This document shows, piece after piece, positions 32,612 to 44,211 of a stretch of 64,000 nucleotides of DNA. A program made the translations under genes and the position numbers. The notes below the pieces were generated by a model that was not told the DNA's origin, made no database searches, and saw only the letters and a list, made by a program, of their open reading frames with translations. Origin of the DNA: Siphonodentalium dalli (Eukaryota > Mollusca > Scaphopoda > Gadilida > Siphonodentaliidae). How positions within the stretch are numbered: position 1 is the first letter of the stretch; each line of letters begins with the position of its first letter. The DNA lies in assembly GCA_032622095.1 (NCBI GenBank), contig CP136061.1:248135582-248199581 (forward strand), in the 5' to 3' direction.

Positions 32612-33255
32612 TTAGTCTTTAATAATATCAGTTTATTGGGCACTGGAAAAAAATGAAATTAGACCAAAATGTATCCAAATAAAAAGGGGACATAATAATA
32701 TGGATAGTGGGGAGGGGTGAGAATGTAGCATTTAAAAAATAGTGACCTTCCATGGGTGGTTTGAATTCCTGCACTAAAACGTGCACTCAATGTGATGCTT
32801 GTGTCCGGGGCTCATTCATCAAATAGCAGGCTAATTCTGGGGATAGCACAGTGTCTAATCAGCGGAAATGGTGGGCAATTCATCATATACTGAGAGGATA
32901 TTACCTCCATTTCTCTCAGGTTTCTGATGTGGGCTTCAAGGAAGAAAAAAAAATGTGTTATCCATCAACAATTCATCCCTCCAGTTGTAATTAAGTTCCC
33001 AGCCATATTTAATCTATTCTCACTGACTTCTCATCTCAACAGTAGCAATGTTACTTCTTTTTTTCTCTCTCAATTTTAAAATACTATGAAATTTGATTGA
33101 ATTTCTTTAAAATGTTATTGATGATCATTTGTTTTATATAATTCCTGAGTAACATCTTTCCCTTTCTGTCTCTTTCATAGTAATCTGTTTGCATATTAGA
33201 GCAAACTCAGAGACATGCCTTAAAGGGAGATATGGGATCCTCCCTGAAATGTCAC
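32612..33255. other. Unassigned
   Basis: No repeat or coding segment recognised. Confidence 0.4.
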
Positions 33256-33930
33256 TTAACCCTTTCAGTGCCATGTCCGATTTTTGTATCAACCCATATT
33301 TCCTTGATCATTTTTCAAATTTATTGTTTATAATAATGTGATACATTGTTGGAAAGAGCTCTTAGAGCTCTTTCCATATCTATTATATATTTTGGAAGAT
33401 CTGTGTGTCTGTGTGTGTTCGCGATGAACTCGAAAATGGCCCACCCGATTTTGATGAAACTTGGTATGTGGGGGTATTTTCGGCCGGGGGGTGACATTGG
33501 CCTATTGATTTGCCCGTGCGACGTGACCTTGACCTTGAAATCGGGTAATTTCAAGGTCAAACGCCCGAATATCACGGGATTTCGATGAAACTTGGTATGT
33601 GGGGGTATCTTCAGCCGGGGAGTGGCATAAACCTATTAATTTGCCCGTGCGACGTGACCTTGAAATCAGGTCATTTCAAGGTCAAATGCCCGAATATCAC
33701 GGGATTTCGATGAAACTTGGTATGTGGGGGTACTTTCGTATGGGGAGTCTCATAAGCATATTCATTGACGGGTCAAATCGTGACCCCACTTGACCTTGGC
33801 CTTCAAAATAGACAATTCAAGGTCAAAGCCCGGACGAAGTCGGGTCACCTTCTAGTAATCTATAAATTTGAAAAATGATCAAGGAAATATGGGTTGATAC
33901 AAAAATCGGACTTGGCACTGAAAGGGTTAA
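33256..33930. mobile_element. Family C-ended element C3 with tandem-repeat cargo
   Basis: C-type ends extended to ~70 bp inverted repeats (TTAACCCTTTCAGTGCCATG, then GTATCAACCCATAT, then CCTTGATCATTTTTCAAATT). The usual hairpin is absent. Instead 33350-33860 holds GAGCTCTTAGAGCTC, a GTGTGTCTGTGTG tract and three tandem units starting GATGAAACTTGGTATGTGG (33453, 33594, 33709), with repeated TGACCTTGA / TCAAGGTCA words. This is either a C element that gained a pearl-like block or a distinct family sharing C ends. Confidence 0.85.
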
Positions 33931-34046
33931 TTAGGGCTCGATCACATGCATTAATAGACTGTCATCTGTTTAGCGTTATCCTGATTAAGTTTGTATTCAG
34001 ACCTCACACTGAAACAATATGTTATGTGTTATAACAATAAGGATAT

Positions 34047-34120
34047 CCACATACTACGGGTTTCGTCCATTAATTTTTCTCAGTGTTACAGCCGGTGTGT
34101 GACTTGGAAATTTGTGAATT
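34047..34120 (+). repeat. Direct repeat flanking a hairpin, left copy
   Basis: CCACATACTACGG, GTCCATTAATTT and GACTTGGAAATTTGTGAATT recur in the same order at 34713-34790, 666 bp on. Confidence 0.7.
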
Positions 34121-34194
34121 TTGTGTCCGATAGAACATTTCGCATGTAATTTGGGTGTTAATTATCAGATTTTGTTGTCCTTTGGCATGGTGAT

Positions 34195-34332
34195 ATATAA
34201 GGATTAACTGTCATGTGGACTGTTTTTATGGAGATGTAACTGTGAGGTAAGTGGACATAACTGAAGTTATGACCACTTACCTCACGGTTACATCTCCATA
34301 AAAATAGTCCACATGACAGTTAATCCTTATAT
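34195..34332. repeat. 138 bp near-perfect hairpin
   Basis: ATATAAGGATTAACTGTCAT pairs with the far end; arms continue through GGAGATGTAAC and GAGGTAAGTGG and close near ACATAACTGAAGTTATG. Stem about 65 bp with few mismatches. A single copy in the window. Confidence 0.85.
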
Positions 34333-34712
34333 TTATATACATTTAGCGAAAAAGCCACTTTTGTAAATGTATTTAAATCGAAAAGTGTATTGTGACAAAA
34401 ACAGCCCAAAATACCCAATAGCACCCTTGGCAAAAGTTAATAGGAACAATTTCTCTTCATATTGAAACCCAATGATGTATTAAGTCAATCCTGCGCGAGT
34501 CCAAATGCGCCCAAAACATTACGCGTTCGATCGTCTTTCGATCCAATCCCAATGACGTATCGATGGTGTTATGAGCTTGGTGTTATGAGCCGTTGCGCAT
34601 TCACCGAGAAATAACTGCAACTATAGCCACGTGGGCGCCGACCAATCAGAATGCTGGATTTAGTGATGACAACACTTAGTATGTAAATATAACAGGTTGG
34701 AGGAAAGGATAC

Positions 34713-34790
34713 CCACATACTACGGTTTGTGTCCATTAATTTCTATCAGAGTTGCTGCCCTAGCTTGTTTGACTTGGAAATTTGTGAATT
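34713..34790 (+). repeat. Direct repeat flanking a hairpin, right copy
   Basis: Second copy of 34047-34120; an ~84% match by eye. Confidence 0.7.
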
Positions 34791-34905
34791 GAGGATTCGT
34801 GTGTATAGTGGAGAACTTCGTCTGTCCGTCCTTCATAGTGTAGGTTTGTCCGCAATTTTTTCAGAGCCATGGCACTTTGCCAGAGTTATGACTTGGGGTT
34901 TGTTT

Positions 34906-34933
34906 TGTATCCATTTAGTATAGACAGGGTTAA
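34906..34933 (-). mobile_element. Family G end fragment G6
   Basis: CCATTTAGTATAGACAGGG-TTAA only. Its TTAA is shared with the start of A9, so A9 inserted at or beside the G end. Confidence 0.55.
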
Positions 34934-35319
34934 CCCTTTACCCAACAGAAGGGCCCTGTGCCAATGCATTCTCTTATATATGCGAGTCGACCATAGGTCG
35001 CCTCGCATATATAAGAGAATGCTTTGGCTTAACACATTAAAAATTATAAAATTGTTAAAGAATGTAAGAAAAAATGGTAAAAAGTGTTAAAAAAAGATTT
35101 TTTTTAGGCCAATGCATTCTCTTATATATGCGAGGCGACCTATGGTCGACTCGCATATATAAGAGAATGCATTGGCACAGGGTATAACTGTAACTATCAC
35201 AATGTGGTCAAGGAGCCGGTTCCAATGATATCCATATTTGTATGGTTCTATTGAGACAGACCGAAGATATTTTAGGCTGTTGAAGCTTTATTTGGCCGGT
35301 TTGTTGGGTAAAGGGTTAA
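34930..35319 (-). mobile_element. Family A copy A9
   Basis: 390 bp, reversed; lacks one CCGGCCAAAA repeat, as A7 does. One stem change (AATGCTTTGGC). Confidence 0.92.
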
Positions 35320-35326
35320 AGAAGTA

Positions 35327-35788
35327 CAAGCCTGAGTTTAGTGTGCATGTCATTTGCAGAATGAGGTTCCCAGAGGGTAAATTTACTGACACTATCCCGC
35401 ATAGCGGGCTAGCATCACCAAATTCACCCTCTTTGGGACCTCATTCTGCATGGCCTCATCTGCTATGGGATACATAGACTCAGATTGAGGTTCCCAAATG
35501 ATGATTATTGTGATGTACACCCATTGGGATCCTCGATTATGCAATGTGTCGTCTGCCAAATTGTGGATATAGTGAAACTTAAACTAAAAAAGAAATAGAA
35601 TCTATGTGAAGAAGTTTCTATAGAAATTTGATAGTAAAGAAACTTTGCACAGAAGATTAAGCCGAAGCAGTATGAGGTACCCAGATGATGAATTTAGTGA
35701 TGATAGCCCGGTATGCGCGATAGCATCACTAAATTCACCCTCTGGGGACCTCATTCTTCAAATGACTGGCACCCTAATTGCAGGGTTA
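35327..35788 (+). mobile_element. Family D copy D8
   Basis: CAAGCCTGAGTTTAG left; CTAATTGCAGGGTTA right (decayed). 8 bp duplication AAGAAGTA (35319-35326 and 35789-35796), the left copy overlapping the last base of A9. Hairpin 1 has the T.C mismatch and CCCGC-ATA-GCGGG tip; hairpin 2 has G.A. Confidence 0.88.
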
Positions 35789-35796
35789 AAGAAGTA

Positions 35797-36424
35797 ACAG
35801 ATCAATACATATGACACATGATTATTATTTTTTCCAATCAACTGTATCCATGTTCCTCCGTCTTTAATACTGACCATGAGATATAACATGTGGTCACACA
35901 AAAACTGTCGAACAAGTGACGCAAAGATGATAGATTTCATGTTTTCGCTTCAAAGACTTTAATTATTTCCGCGTCACTATTCATATGGATTTGTGGAATT
36001 ACATATCGGGGAGCATTCGGAGTTATGTGTAATTATGGCAGCCTTCACACAACACATTGTCGCAGTGATCCAATGACGTTTTATAATCAACATTAAAGAA
36101 GGGCTGATAATCACTTAAGCATTAAATGGGTGCCTGTTGGTGGAGATTTTGTCTGGTTGAATGAATGAGTGAAGCCGATATTGACAGAAATTTTCACTTT
36201 AGATTTCGAGGAATCAGTGGAATCATGCCATTTTTTTAAAGCTGATTTGGCATGAAATGTTCAAATGATCCACGGTCTGATTTGACACCCCTAAATTACT
36301 ATTTCTTCGGCTTCGTGTGTAAAAAATATCTGTTTTGAGTTGAGGAAGTGACCTTGCATAATTTCATATCCATCCTATCCAAGTTGACTATTCCTATCCT
36401 GTTGCAACAATCAAAACCGCTATT
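35797..36424. other. Unassigned
   Basis: No repeat or coding segment recognised. Confidence 0.4.
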
Positions 36425-36806
36425 CATTAAAGTGATGTGAAACACTCCGGTAAGGTGATCAAATAGAAATTGAGAATAATCTTGCTCATGCAGAGTAGTT
36501 ATTTGTTACGAATATTAATCCAAATTGACGATACACACCGTCATTCTCATATATGAATTAAATGCCATGACTATCGATGGTGAAATCAGTTGTGTTAGAT
36601 TATCGCCGATACTTGCGTCCCAAATTGAGATGTAAATATTTACAATTGGGCGTAGTTCAGACGATTTTTTCTATGGAGTGGTATGGTCGATTTCTTTGAA
36701 ATTTTTGGCGATGTTGGCAGAATGCTACATTTCCCAGGTTGGCATACCACGTGAGTACTAACTTATCAATTTCGCGCACCCGAACAAGTCCATAATATGT
36801 CTTTAA
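36425..36806 (-). repeat. Dispersed ~380 bp repeat K, copy 1
   Basis: Inverse of 49337-49715: AAAGTGATGTGAAACACTCC, TTGAGATGTAAATATTTACA, GGGCGTAGTTCAGACGAT, TAGTACTCACG-type words and GCACCCGAACAAG all match in reverse complement. No clear inverted ends. Confidence 0.75.
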
Positions 36807-36935
36807 CCCTTTGATGGGTGAGTACGTCATTTATGATGTCATATCCAGGGGTGAATATACATGTACTTTGCAAATAAATTTAGTAATATTATAACATTGA
36901 CCTATTGTAAGAAATGTATCATGCAAACAACTTTA

Positions 36936-37322
36936 TTAACCCTTTACCCAACAGAAGGGCCCTGTGCCAATGCATTCTCTTATATATGCGAGTCGACCAT
37001 AGGTCGCCTCGCATATATAAGAGAATGCATTGGCTTAACACATTAAAAATTATAAAATTGTTAAAGAATGTAAGAAAAAATGGTAAAAAGTGTTTTTTAG
37101 GCCAATGCATTCTCTTATATATGCGAGGCGACCTATGGTCGACTCGCATATATAAGAGAATGCATTGGCACAGGGCATAACTGTAACTATCACAATGTGG
37201 TCAAGGAGCCGGTTCCAATGATATCCATATTTGTATGGTTCTATTGAGACAGACCGAAGATATTTTAGGCTGTTGAAGCTTTATTTGGCCGGTTTTGGCC
37301 GGTTTGTTGGGTAAAGGGTTAA
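36936..37322 (-). mobile_element. Family A copy A10
   Basis: 387 bp, reversed; the A-run part of the spacer is shortened (AAAAAGTGTTTTTTAGG). Confidence 0.92.
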
Positions 37323-37677
37323 AAGCATTAATAATAATATCCATCTGCATGATATCTATGAAAAGTTCTAATTTAGCCAAATGGTTGAAGATGGTCCATC
37401 TCTTGCGAAACAAGTTTTATATAGTTTCCATATAAAATAATTGATATGAATCGAAGACACCTATCTGGAAATGCTTCTATCAATTAATATTGATTTAGTA
37501 TCAATATTTTCTTATATAGTGCGACAATCAAAAGCAGGACATTTTTTCATTATTTTTTAGATTTTTTTTTTAGAGTTTAGTTAACTCGCATCTTACACTC
37601 CGAACAAACGCGAGCCGTACAATTTTCCAAATTGATTGTATGTATATTATACGAGAAAATTTGAAATAAAATCAATA
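37323..37677. other. Unassigned
   Basis: AT-rich; nothing recognised. Confidence 0.4.
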
Positions 37678-37945
37678 TTAAGCCTTCCATGACAGGAGCG
37701 CTTCCCGAAATTTAGTGTAAACCCTGTGCCATGCAATGCATTCTCTTATACATGCGATTCTCCCTTAGGGAGCCTTGCATATATAAGAGAATAAATTGGC
37801 CTAACAATATTTACCTTGACCTTGTAAACCAGTGCATTCTCTTAATATGCAAGGCTCCCTATGGGAGACCCTCATATATAAAAGAATGCACTGGCACAGG
37901 ATCTTTAATGCTGCACCAACGCAGCTCCCATCATAAAAGGGTTAA
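37678..37945 (+). mobile_element. Family B copy B5
   Basis: TTAAGCCTTCCATGACAGG to CAGCTCCCATCATAAAAGGG-TTAA; both hairpins with small defects (ATACATGCGATTC; TTAATATGCAAGG). Confidence 0.87.
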
Positions 37946-38010
37946 TTGATTGAAACATTTCCGGACAGGGGTCTTTGATTCATATTTATTATTTTATACC
38001 CAGGAAACTC

Positions 38011-38152
38011 TATGGCTTGTTGCCATTCATCGGAAAGCTCTCGGCGAGAGCTTTCCGATGAATGGCAACAAGCCATATTTCCGAATAAATCCTGAAAAGT
38101 TACCCATAATTCTGCTGTGGTTAAGGAGTCGATTAATTAGAGCATTACTGTA
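38011..38152. mobile_element. Family E copy E6 (left end lost)
   Basis: Starts at TATGGCTTGTTGCC in the left arm, triloop GGC, complete right arm to AGAGCATTACTG-TA. Confidence 0.8.
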
Positions 38153-38838
38153 ATTGGAATAGATAAACCATCTTTAAATAAACTATTTAAAATGTATCTG
38201 TTTATGATTTTTCCGAATACATGGGCCTTTTCTTTGGAATATCAAATGTGCCCAAAATCCCACCTGCAGCATATTTCCCAATAAAAACGACAACACTTAA
38301 CATTCATAGCATAATCATACTGACAATGAATTCTCTGATCGGATTATCATGATTTACATGCCATAAACGGGCATATTCCAAAGAATAACCATGAAATCAC
38401 TCTCTATAGCGAAATGCTTTGAACCCAGTAATAAAGAAATTTTATGGCCAGAAATTCTCCATGATTTATTTCAAGTTGGATCATAATTCACGGAGATTCT
38501 TGAAGATTTATTGGATTTTAGATTTTGCTTTATTTCCTAATCCATGTATTGATTTGCACAGAGCAATAAAACTTACACTTCAATTCCCGTTCACGGCAGA
38601 TAATAGCGATGTTCTGAAGATCCAATATTAGAAATTCGGTTATTGAAAAGCTTTCTACATTCTTAAATCTATTTGACATCTGCACAAAGGGATAGAAGTA
38701 GTTTCTCTCTGGTTGCTCGAAGTATTAATGTACTGCACTTGCCTGATGTCAAGGGAGAATTTGATTTAACGCAGCTATGATGTGACGTTATACATACTCT
38801 TTCAAAGGACATGTAGTTGGGGCCACAACAATAAAATA
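38153..38838. other. Unassigned
   Basis: A TTTTCTTTGGAATAT word (38228) has an inverted partner ATATTCCAAAGAATAA (38371); too short to call an element. Confidence 0.4.
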
Positions 38839-39473
38839 AGCCTGGTTTACAAACATTTGTGTTGGAAAAAAACTATATGCTGGAAGGGAAAACAATAAAA
38901 AAATATGCATCACCCCACCACAACAATTGTTAAGTAGTGGAATTGTCCATAATTTTTGAATACGATAAGTTTTACTCATATCATAAAATGAAACTGATTT
39001 ATATTTATTCCCATAAAATTGTATAAATAATGAAACATCAGCAGTCAGATGCTCGTAGCCCGTTTATATATAACCATGGGTATATGCCAGATATAACCGT
39101 ACAAAAAAAACGCCGTTCTTTTTACCGTGTATTTATCCATGGTGTGCGTGCCTGTGGTTGTCTGTAACATGGTGCCCGGTGTTATTGCTTTGAAAGGTAA
39201 TCATGTTCGACTGGTGTTGTCAGATTGGTAATATGAGATTAGCGGTTTCTATGTCTTGTCTGGTCACATTTACTGTTTGAACTTTGTCTGAAATAGACGC
39301 ACTTTTTATACTAGAATTTGCGCAACAGGAGCGCATGGGAAATCGCACGTCGAGTTGGTTTAAGGGTTTTTAGAAAAAGTATTTATATGATATAGACAGA
39401 GACGTGCCGACAGGGGTTGGGGTGTCTCACACCCCCCCCCCCCCCCCCCAACTTTGGTCAAAATGTTCAACAG

Positions 39474-40180
39474 TTGGAAATTTCATACCTGCCAAAACAT
39501 TAGTTGGAAATTTCACACCAACATTAAGTTGAAAATGTTCTTGTAGTTTGATTTTCAAACAATTTATTTGCATATTTTCCTATTTTTGGTAAATATTTTG
39601 GACTGAAATGGTCATCAGTCGGAAATTTCCAACCTTAGGAGGGTGACAGGTTGGAAATTTCCAACACTTGGACAATTTGTGTCCTGGTCCCTCCCCCGTG
39701 GCCAGTCAACAAACTGCTAGTTAATTTAAGAAAATAATATTGTCATGCATTTGGTCAACATTGTCATTGGAATTGTCATCAGTTGAAAATTTCCAACCTA
39801 AGTGGTGGTGTCGGGTTTGAAATGTCCAACTCTAGGAAGGTTTGAGGCAAGTCTAGATGCTAGGATTTTGAGATTTTCTTGTTCAGATTAAAAAAAAATT
39901 GCACACCAGGCCGACTATCGTTGTCATTGTACCTTCCCCCGTGGCCAATACAAAACTGCTAATTAGTTTAACAAAACAATATTTTACTTCATTTGGTCAA
40001 ACTTGTGGACTGAAATAGTCATCAGTTGGAGAGTTTTCCAACCTGAGGGGGAATATGAGGTTTGAAAATTCCAACACCAGGAAAGGTTCAGTTGAGGCCA
40101 GTCTAGATGCATGCTAGGATTTAATATTTTCTTTTATAGTTTTAAAAAATTTCTCACACCGGGCCGAAGAACCATGGTCA
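39474..40180 (+). repeat. ~243 bp tandem units with GGAAATTTCC palindromes
   Basis: Repeated landmarks: GTCATCAGT (39611, 39775, 40018), AAACTGCTA (39711, 39953), GTCTAGATGC (39852, 40102), ACACCxGGCCGA (39903, 40157). A further decayed unit lies near 40800-41010. Confidence 0.65.
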
Positions 40181-41676
40181 ACCCGGTGTGTCCCCGCCTC
40201 TTGCCCGTATCCGTGGGAATTTGTCTGGAGTTAGACCATTATATGTTATGATTTATGCAATTGTTCAGGTTAAACTATTTGAATTTTCAAACCTGGAATA
40301 TAGAACCATGTTTTTTTGAAATATATATAGGATATTAGGCGTGAGCACTGATGTACAAGGGGGATGGTGCAAATGGAATTTGTGTTTGGGGTGATTCTGA
40401 TTCAAGGGGGTGCAGTTGGAATTTTCCATGGTGGACACCCCCTAACGGAAACCATATAGCCACGTCCCTGGATATAGAGAGGCAAACAGAATGATACCAT
40501 ATATATACAATATGCCGTTGCATCTAATTTGGATTTCTTGGGATGTCTTTAGTGCACTTTTGTGGTTACGAGAGCTCGTTTCCCCCTGATTTCTGCTCAA
40601 TATGTGGTCTTCTTCTTTGAAAGTTTAATATGATTTCAAACGGGGGTGGCACCAGGATATCCCCGACAGGGGGGGGGGGCGGGCTTTAGCTGCCGGGTTG
40701 ACCATTACATAACTCACCGACGGGGGATGGCTATGACTCCCCGACAGGGCTGGGATGTAGCCTATGGGTGAGTGTCAGGTTAATAATTTCCAAGAATTGG
40801 AAAACTTGAGGCCGGTCTATGCTATAGGATTGTCAAATGTTCATGTTCATATTTCAAAAATGTTCTCACATCGGGCCTAACCATCGGCCGACCCGTGCGT
40901 GTGCTCTGTGTCCTTGCCAGTAGTTACTCGCTAATTAATTTAAGAAAAAATAGATCAGGGTGTAAATTTGTGTGGTGTTATACCACTAGATGTTAAGATG
41001 TTTTAATCTCATACTGGGCCGAACCATCTTTTGCATCCCCCCCCCCGCACGACAAGTGGCCACAATATTACTGGTTTATTTGGAATAGTCTACCATCTGG
41101 TAGTCTGTGAGGGAACATTTGGGAAAAATCAAAGGGGGGGGGGGTGCAAATTGATTTACGCATACTTATGAGTTTGGTGTGGTTCAATGGGGTGGGGTGC
41201 ATTTGGAAATTCCAAGGTGGAGACCACCCCAACGAAAACCCTCTAACCAAGTCTCGAGTGCCAAATATCCCACACTCAACCAGGGGTGCCTCTCGCAACT
41301 TTAGTTTCTGCCCTCTGCATAGGCCTATTTGTTTCTTATCCGAGAATACACTTCACCGGCGGCAATGTATCAACCATACTCTGAAAGAAAACGCTTCCGC
41401 GACAATCACACGATAAAGTCGTGCTGCAAGTAAGACGATAATTGTGTTGTAGAAATGATACAGAAGACCGATTGTCACAAATTTCAACATCAAAATACAC
41501 AGGGCAAGACTTATCGATCCAAACTGTGGAGTGTGTTTTCGTTGTGTATTTTTCGCATATACCCATGGTTATATATAAACGGGCTACGAGCATCTGACTG
41601 AAGGTTTTTAAGCAACAAAAGAGACTCTGCTATCAACTAATTTCTTCACCACTGTGAACACATGCTTCATTTATTA

Positions 41677-42155
41677 TTAACCCTTTCAGTGCCAGGGGCC
41701 GATCTCATCGGCTCTAATTTACGGTCTGTAAAATTGGCCCTAAATTTTTTATTTTTTTTTTTAAATTGTCTTTTTTTTTTTACTTTTTTTTTTTTGGGCT
41801 GAATTTCTTTTGGGTATGCTTAAGCATGCTATAGCGAATTTAAAAACAAACTGGATAAAACCTTAGGGGTATTTTATAACTCAAAACTATCACCAAGTAT
41901 TCATAGTAATAATTTTGATGCCCATGAAAAACGTAAGATCCCTGGCACTAAACCTACAAAATAAGTCTGTTAAAGAATATAAGAAAAAATTATTAAAATT
42001 GTAAAAAATAATAACAAATGATGAAAAATTGTTAGGCCAATGCATTCTCTTATATATGTGAGGCGACCTATGGTCGACTCGCATATATAAGAGAATGCAT
42101 TGGCACAGGGTATATGGGTTGATACAAAAATCGGACTTGGCACTGAAAGGGTTAA
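41677..42155 (+). mobile_element. Family C copy C4 (long form)
   Basis: 479 bp and very close to C2, including GGGTATGCTTAAGCATGC and GATGCCCATGAAAAACG. Single hairpin of the second type near 42033-42102. Inserted in the right shoulder of the 38839-42240 element. Confidence 0.9.
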
Positions 42156-42510
42156 TCAACAAACCAATCAAGTCAAAAAAAATTATTTTTTTGTTATTAT
42201 ATTGAGCAAAAAGTTGTAGGATGGGTTTGTAAACCAGGCTATTAAATTACTGATATGCGGTATCGAATATAATTATAAATATGGGGTTTGATTACTAAAT
42301 TGCAGACTTTCCAGAGAGTTTTGCACACCTTCATCAATGAAATCTGTTTACCACTATGAGGACATTCAGTTGGGTGTTCAATAGTTTTGTTCCGGTTTTC
42401 CATTCTAGAGTTATGCATCTTTGTTTATTTGGAAAAGTGTTTTCCTGTCTGTCTGAGTATCTTGATCAGCCATACTAGGAGGTATGCCACATGGGTGTAT
42501 GCTACATAGA

Positions 42511-42655
42511 GGATCTCACATGAGTTTCTATTTCATACGGAATTTATCAACCGAGTTCACTAAATTCGATTTGAGCCGAGGTTTACCGAGGCTCAAATAG
42601 AATTTAGAGGACGAGGTTGATAAATTACGTATAAAATAGGACGAGTGTGAGATAC
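42511..42655. mobile_element. Palindromic element with CTCACA ends
   Basis: GATCTCACATGAGTTTCTAT pairs imperfectly with ATAGGACGAGTGTGAGAT; TTTATCAACC / GGTTGATAAA and TTGAGCC / GGCTCAA pair further in. ~145 bp, one copy. Confidence 0.65.
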
Positions 42656-43294
42656 CTTTTATCACATGATCAAATAAACCCGAAGCAACGCGAAATATTC
42701 ATCGAAAACAACAATCATAAACTACAGCGATCGCAAGTTATTTGAAGAACGCTGTGACGTCATCGCACGCGCTGATATTAAACGTGTCTATACCGATAAT
42801 TATGAAACTGCTTTTATGGTCAAATTATGTGATAAATATACTTCACACTGGTACCCACATTTCCCCCATCACATCCATCTCCACCTGCTTGCTCACACTG
42901 CTACCCATATTGCTAAAATCTTATCCTTTAATTACCACTATATCTTCCCCTCTCCCCCCCCCCCCCTCGCCACATGTTACCTCACACTGGTAACCACATT
43001 GTTACCATCTCCTCATTCATATCATGTGTTGCCTGTCCATGATGCCACACAATGGTTCCTATTATTAATGGGATTCCAATGATGGAGATATCTTCACCAT
43101 TGAGCTTCCTATTGCCTCTGTTGTGTATCATCGAACCCTCGTTTGTTAATAACGCGATGATAGATGGTGAACCGATACTCCTTTATACGGGTCCTTGCTG
43201 CGGTTATGATTCGCTATGTGGGAGCTTCCCGGAAGATCAATGTCATCACTGAGTTCCTTGTTGGTGCCATCCGGAGCACATAGGTCAGCTCTAG
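42656..43294. other. Unassigned, low complexity in part
   Basis: CA/CT-rich words CTCACACTG and CCACATT recur at 42841-43010 next to a ~12 bp C run. No coding support. Confidence 0.4.
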
Positions 43295-43698
43295 TTAACC
43301 CTTCCAGGACTGGAGTTTCCTGAAATTTTGCAAGAACCCTACAGTAATGCCATAAATAATCGACTCCTTGACCACAGCAGAATTATCGGAAATATGCTTG
43401 TTTCAACGGCAACGAGCCATATTTCCGACTGAATTCTTAAAAATTACCCGTAATTCTGCTGTGGCTAAGGAATGGATTATTTAGGGCATTACTGAAGGTG
43501 CCAAGACATTCTCATATATATGGAAGGGAGCCTCGCATATATAAGATAATACATTGGCCTAACAATAGTTACCTTGAAGTTGTATTAAGCTAGTGAATTC
43601 TCTTATATATTCGAGGCTCCCTATGGGAGACGTGATTATATAAGAGGCACATGATCTTTAATGCTGCACCAGCGCAGCTCCCATCATGAAAGGGTTAA
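43295..43698 (+). mobile_element. Family B copy B6, interrupted by E7
   Basis: TTAACCCTTCCAGGACTGG to CATCATGAAAGGG-TTAA. E7 sits between the left end (GCAAGAACCC) and the first hairpin, which is decayed (GACATTCTCATATATATGG). Confidence 0.85.
43340..43496. mobile_element. Family E copy E7, nested in B6
   Basis: TA-CAGTAATGCCATAAATAAT to GGGCATTACTG. The palindrome is shortened around its tip (GTTTCAACGGCAACGAGCC). Confidence 0.85.
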
Positions 43699-43964
43699 GC
43701 AAATGTGTCCCTCCAACAATGCGACTGCACAGACATTTCAGGCAATAGTTATCATATCTCTATTAAATTTGGTATGAATTTTCATCATGCACCAGAGGCA
43801 CTTTCAATATAGGTTCCAATGACATATTAACATTTGCCATTTTAGAGTTATCTTTCTTTGTTTATTTTGGATATGTCTGCCCACATGATGAGATCAATTA
43901 GGTAAAAAAATATAAACATACTTCACTCATACATGAAGATTTGTTGATCTACAAAATGGAAGAA

Positions 43965-44211
43965 TTAACGGCCCCGGGAGCTGTGCTGGTGCAGCATCAA
44001 AGATACTGTGCCAGTGCATTCTCTTATATATGCGAGTCTACCACAGGGAGCCTCTCATATATCAGAGAATGTACTGGATTACAAGATTGAGGTAAATATT
44101 GTTAGACCAATGTATTCTCTTATATATGTGAGGCTCCTTATGGGAGACTCACATATATAAGAATGCATTGACACAGGGTTTTCACAAAATTTCAGCAAGT
44201 TCCAGTCTTAA
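43965..44211 (-). mobile_element. Family B copy B7
   Basis: TTAACGGCCCCGGGAGCTG to TTCCAGTC-TTAA; the right end has lost ATGGAAGGG. Both hairpins present with scattered changes. Confidence 0.82.

Larger units (their letters stand above)
38839..42240. mobile_element. Large TIR-bounded segment, nested inverted repeats
   Basis: Outer inverted repeat AGCCTGGTTTACAAAC (38839-38854) and its complement (42225-42240); an inner perfect 46 bp inverted repeat at 39042-39087 and 41555-41600 (CAGTCAGATGCTCG at the outer edge). C4 is inserted in the right shoulder. The interior has no long frame; it holds ~243 bp diverged tandem units (CCGTGGCCA near 39703 and 39947) rich in TTGGAAATTTCCAAC, and C- and G-runs. 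No clear target duplication at either level. Class unknown. Confidence 0.65.

Noticed and set aside
34047-34790. LTR retrotransposon suggested by the direct repeats
   Set aside because: Repeats lack TG...CA ends, primer-binding site, polypurine tract and any gag-pol frame.
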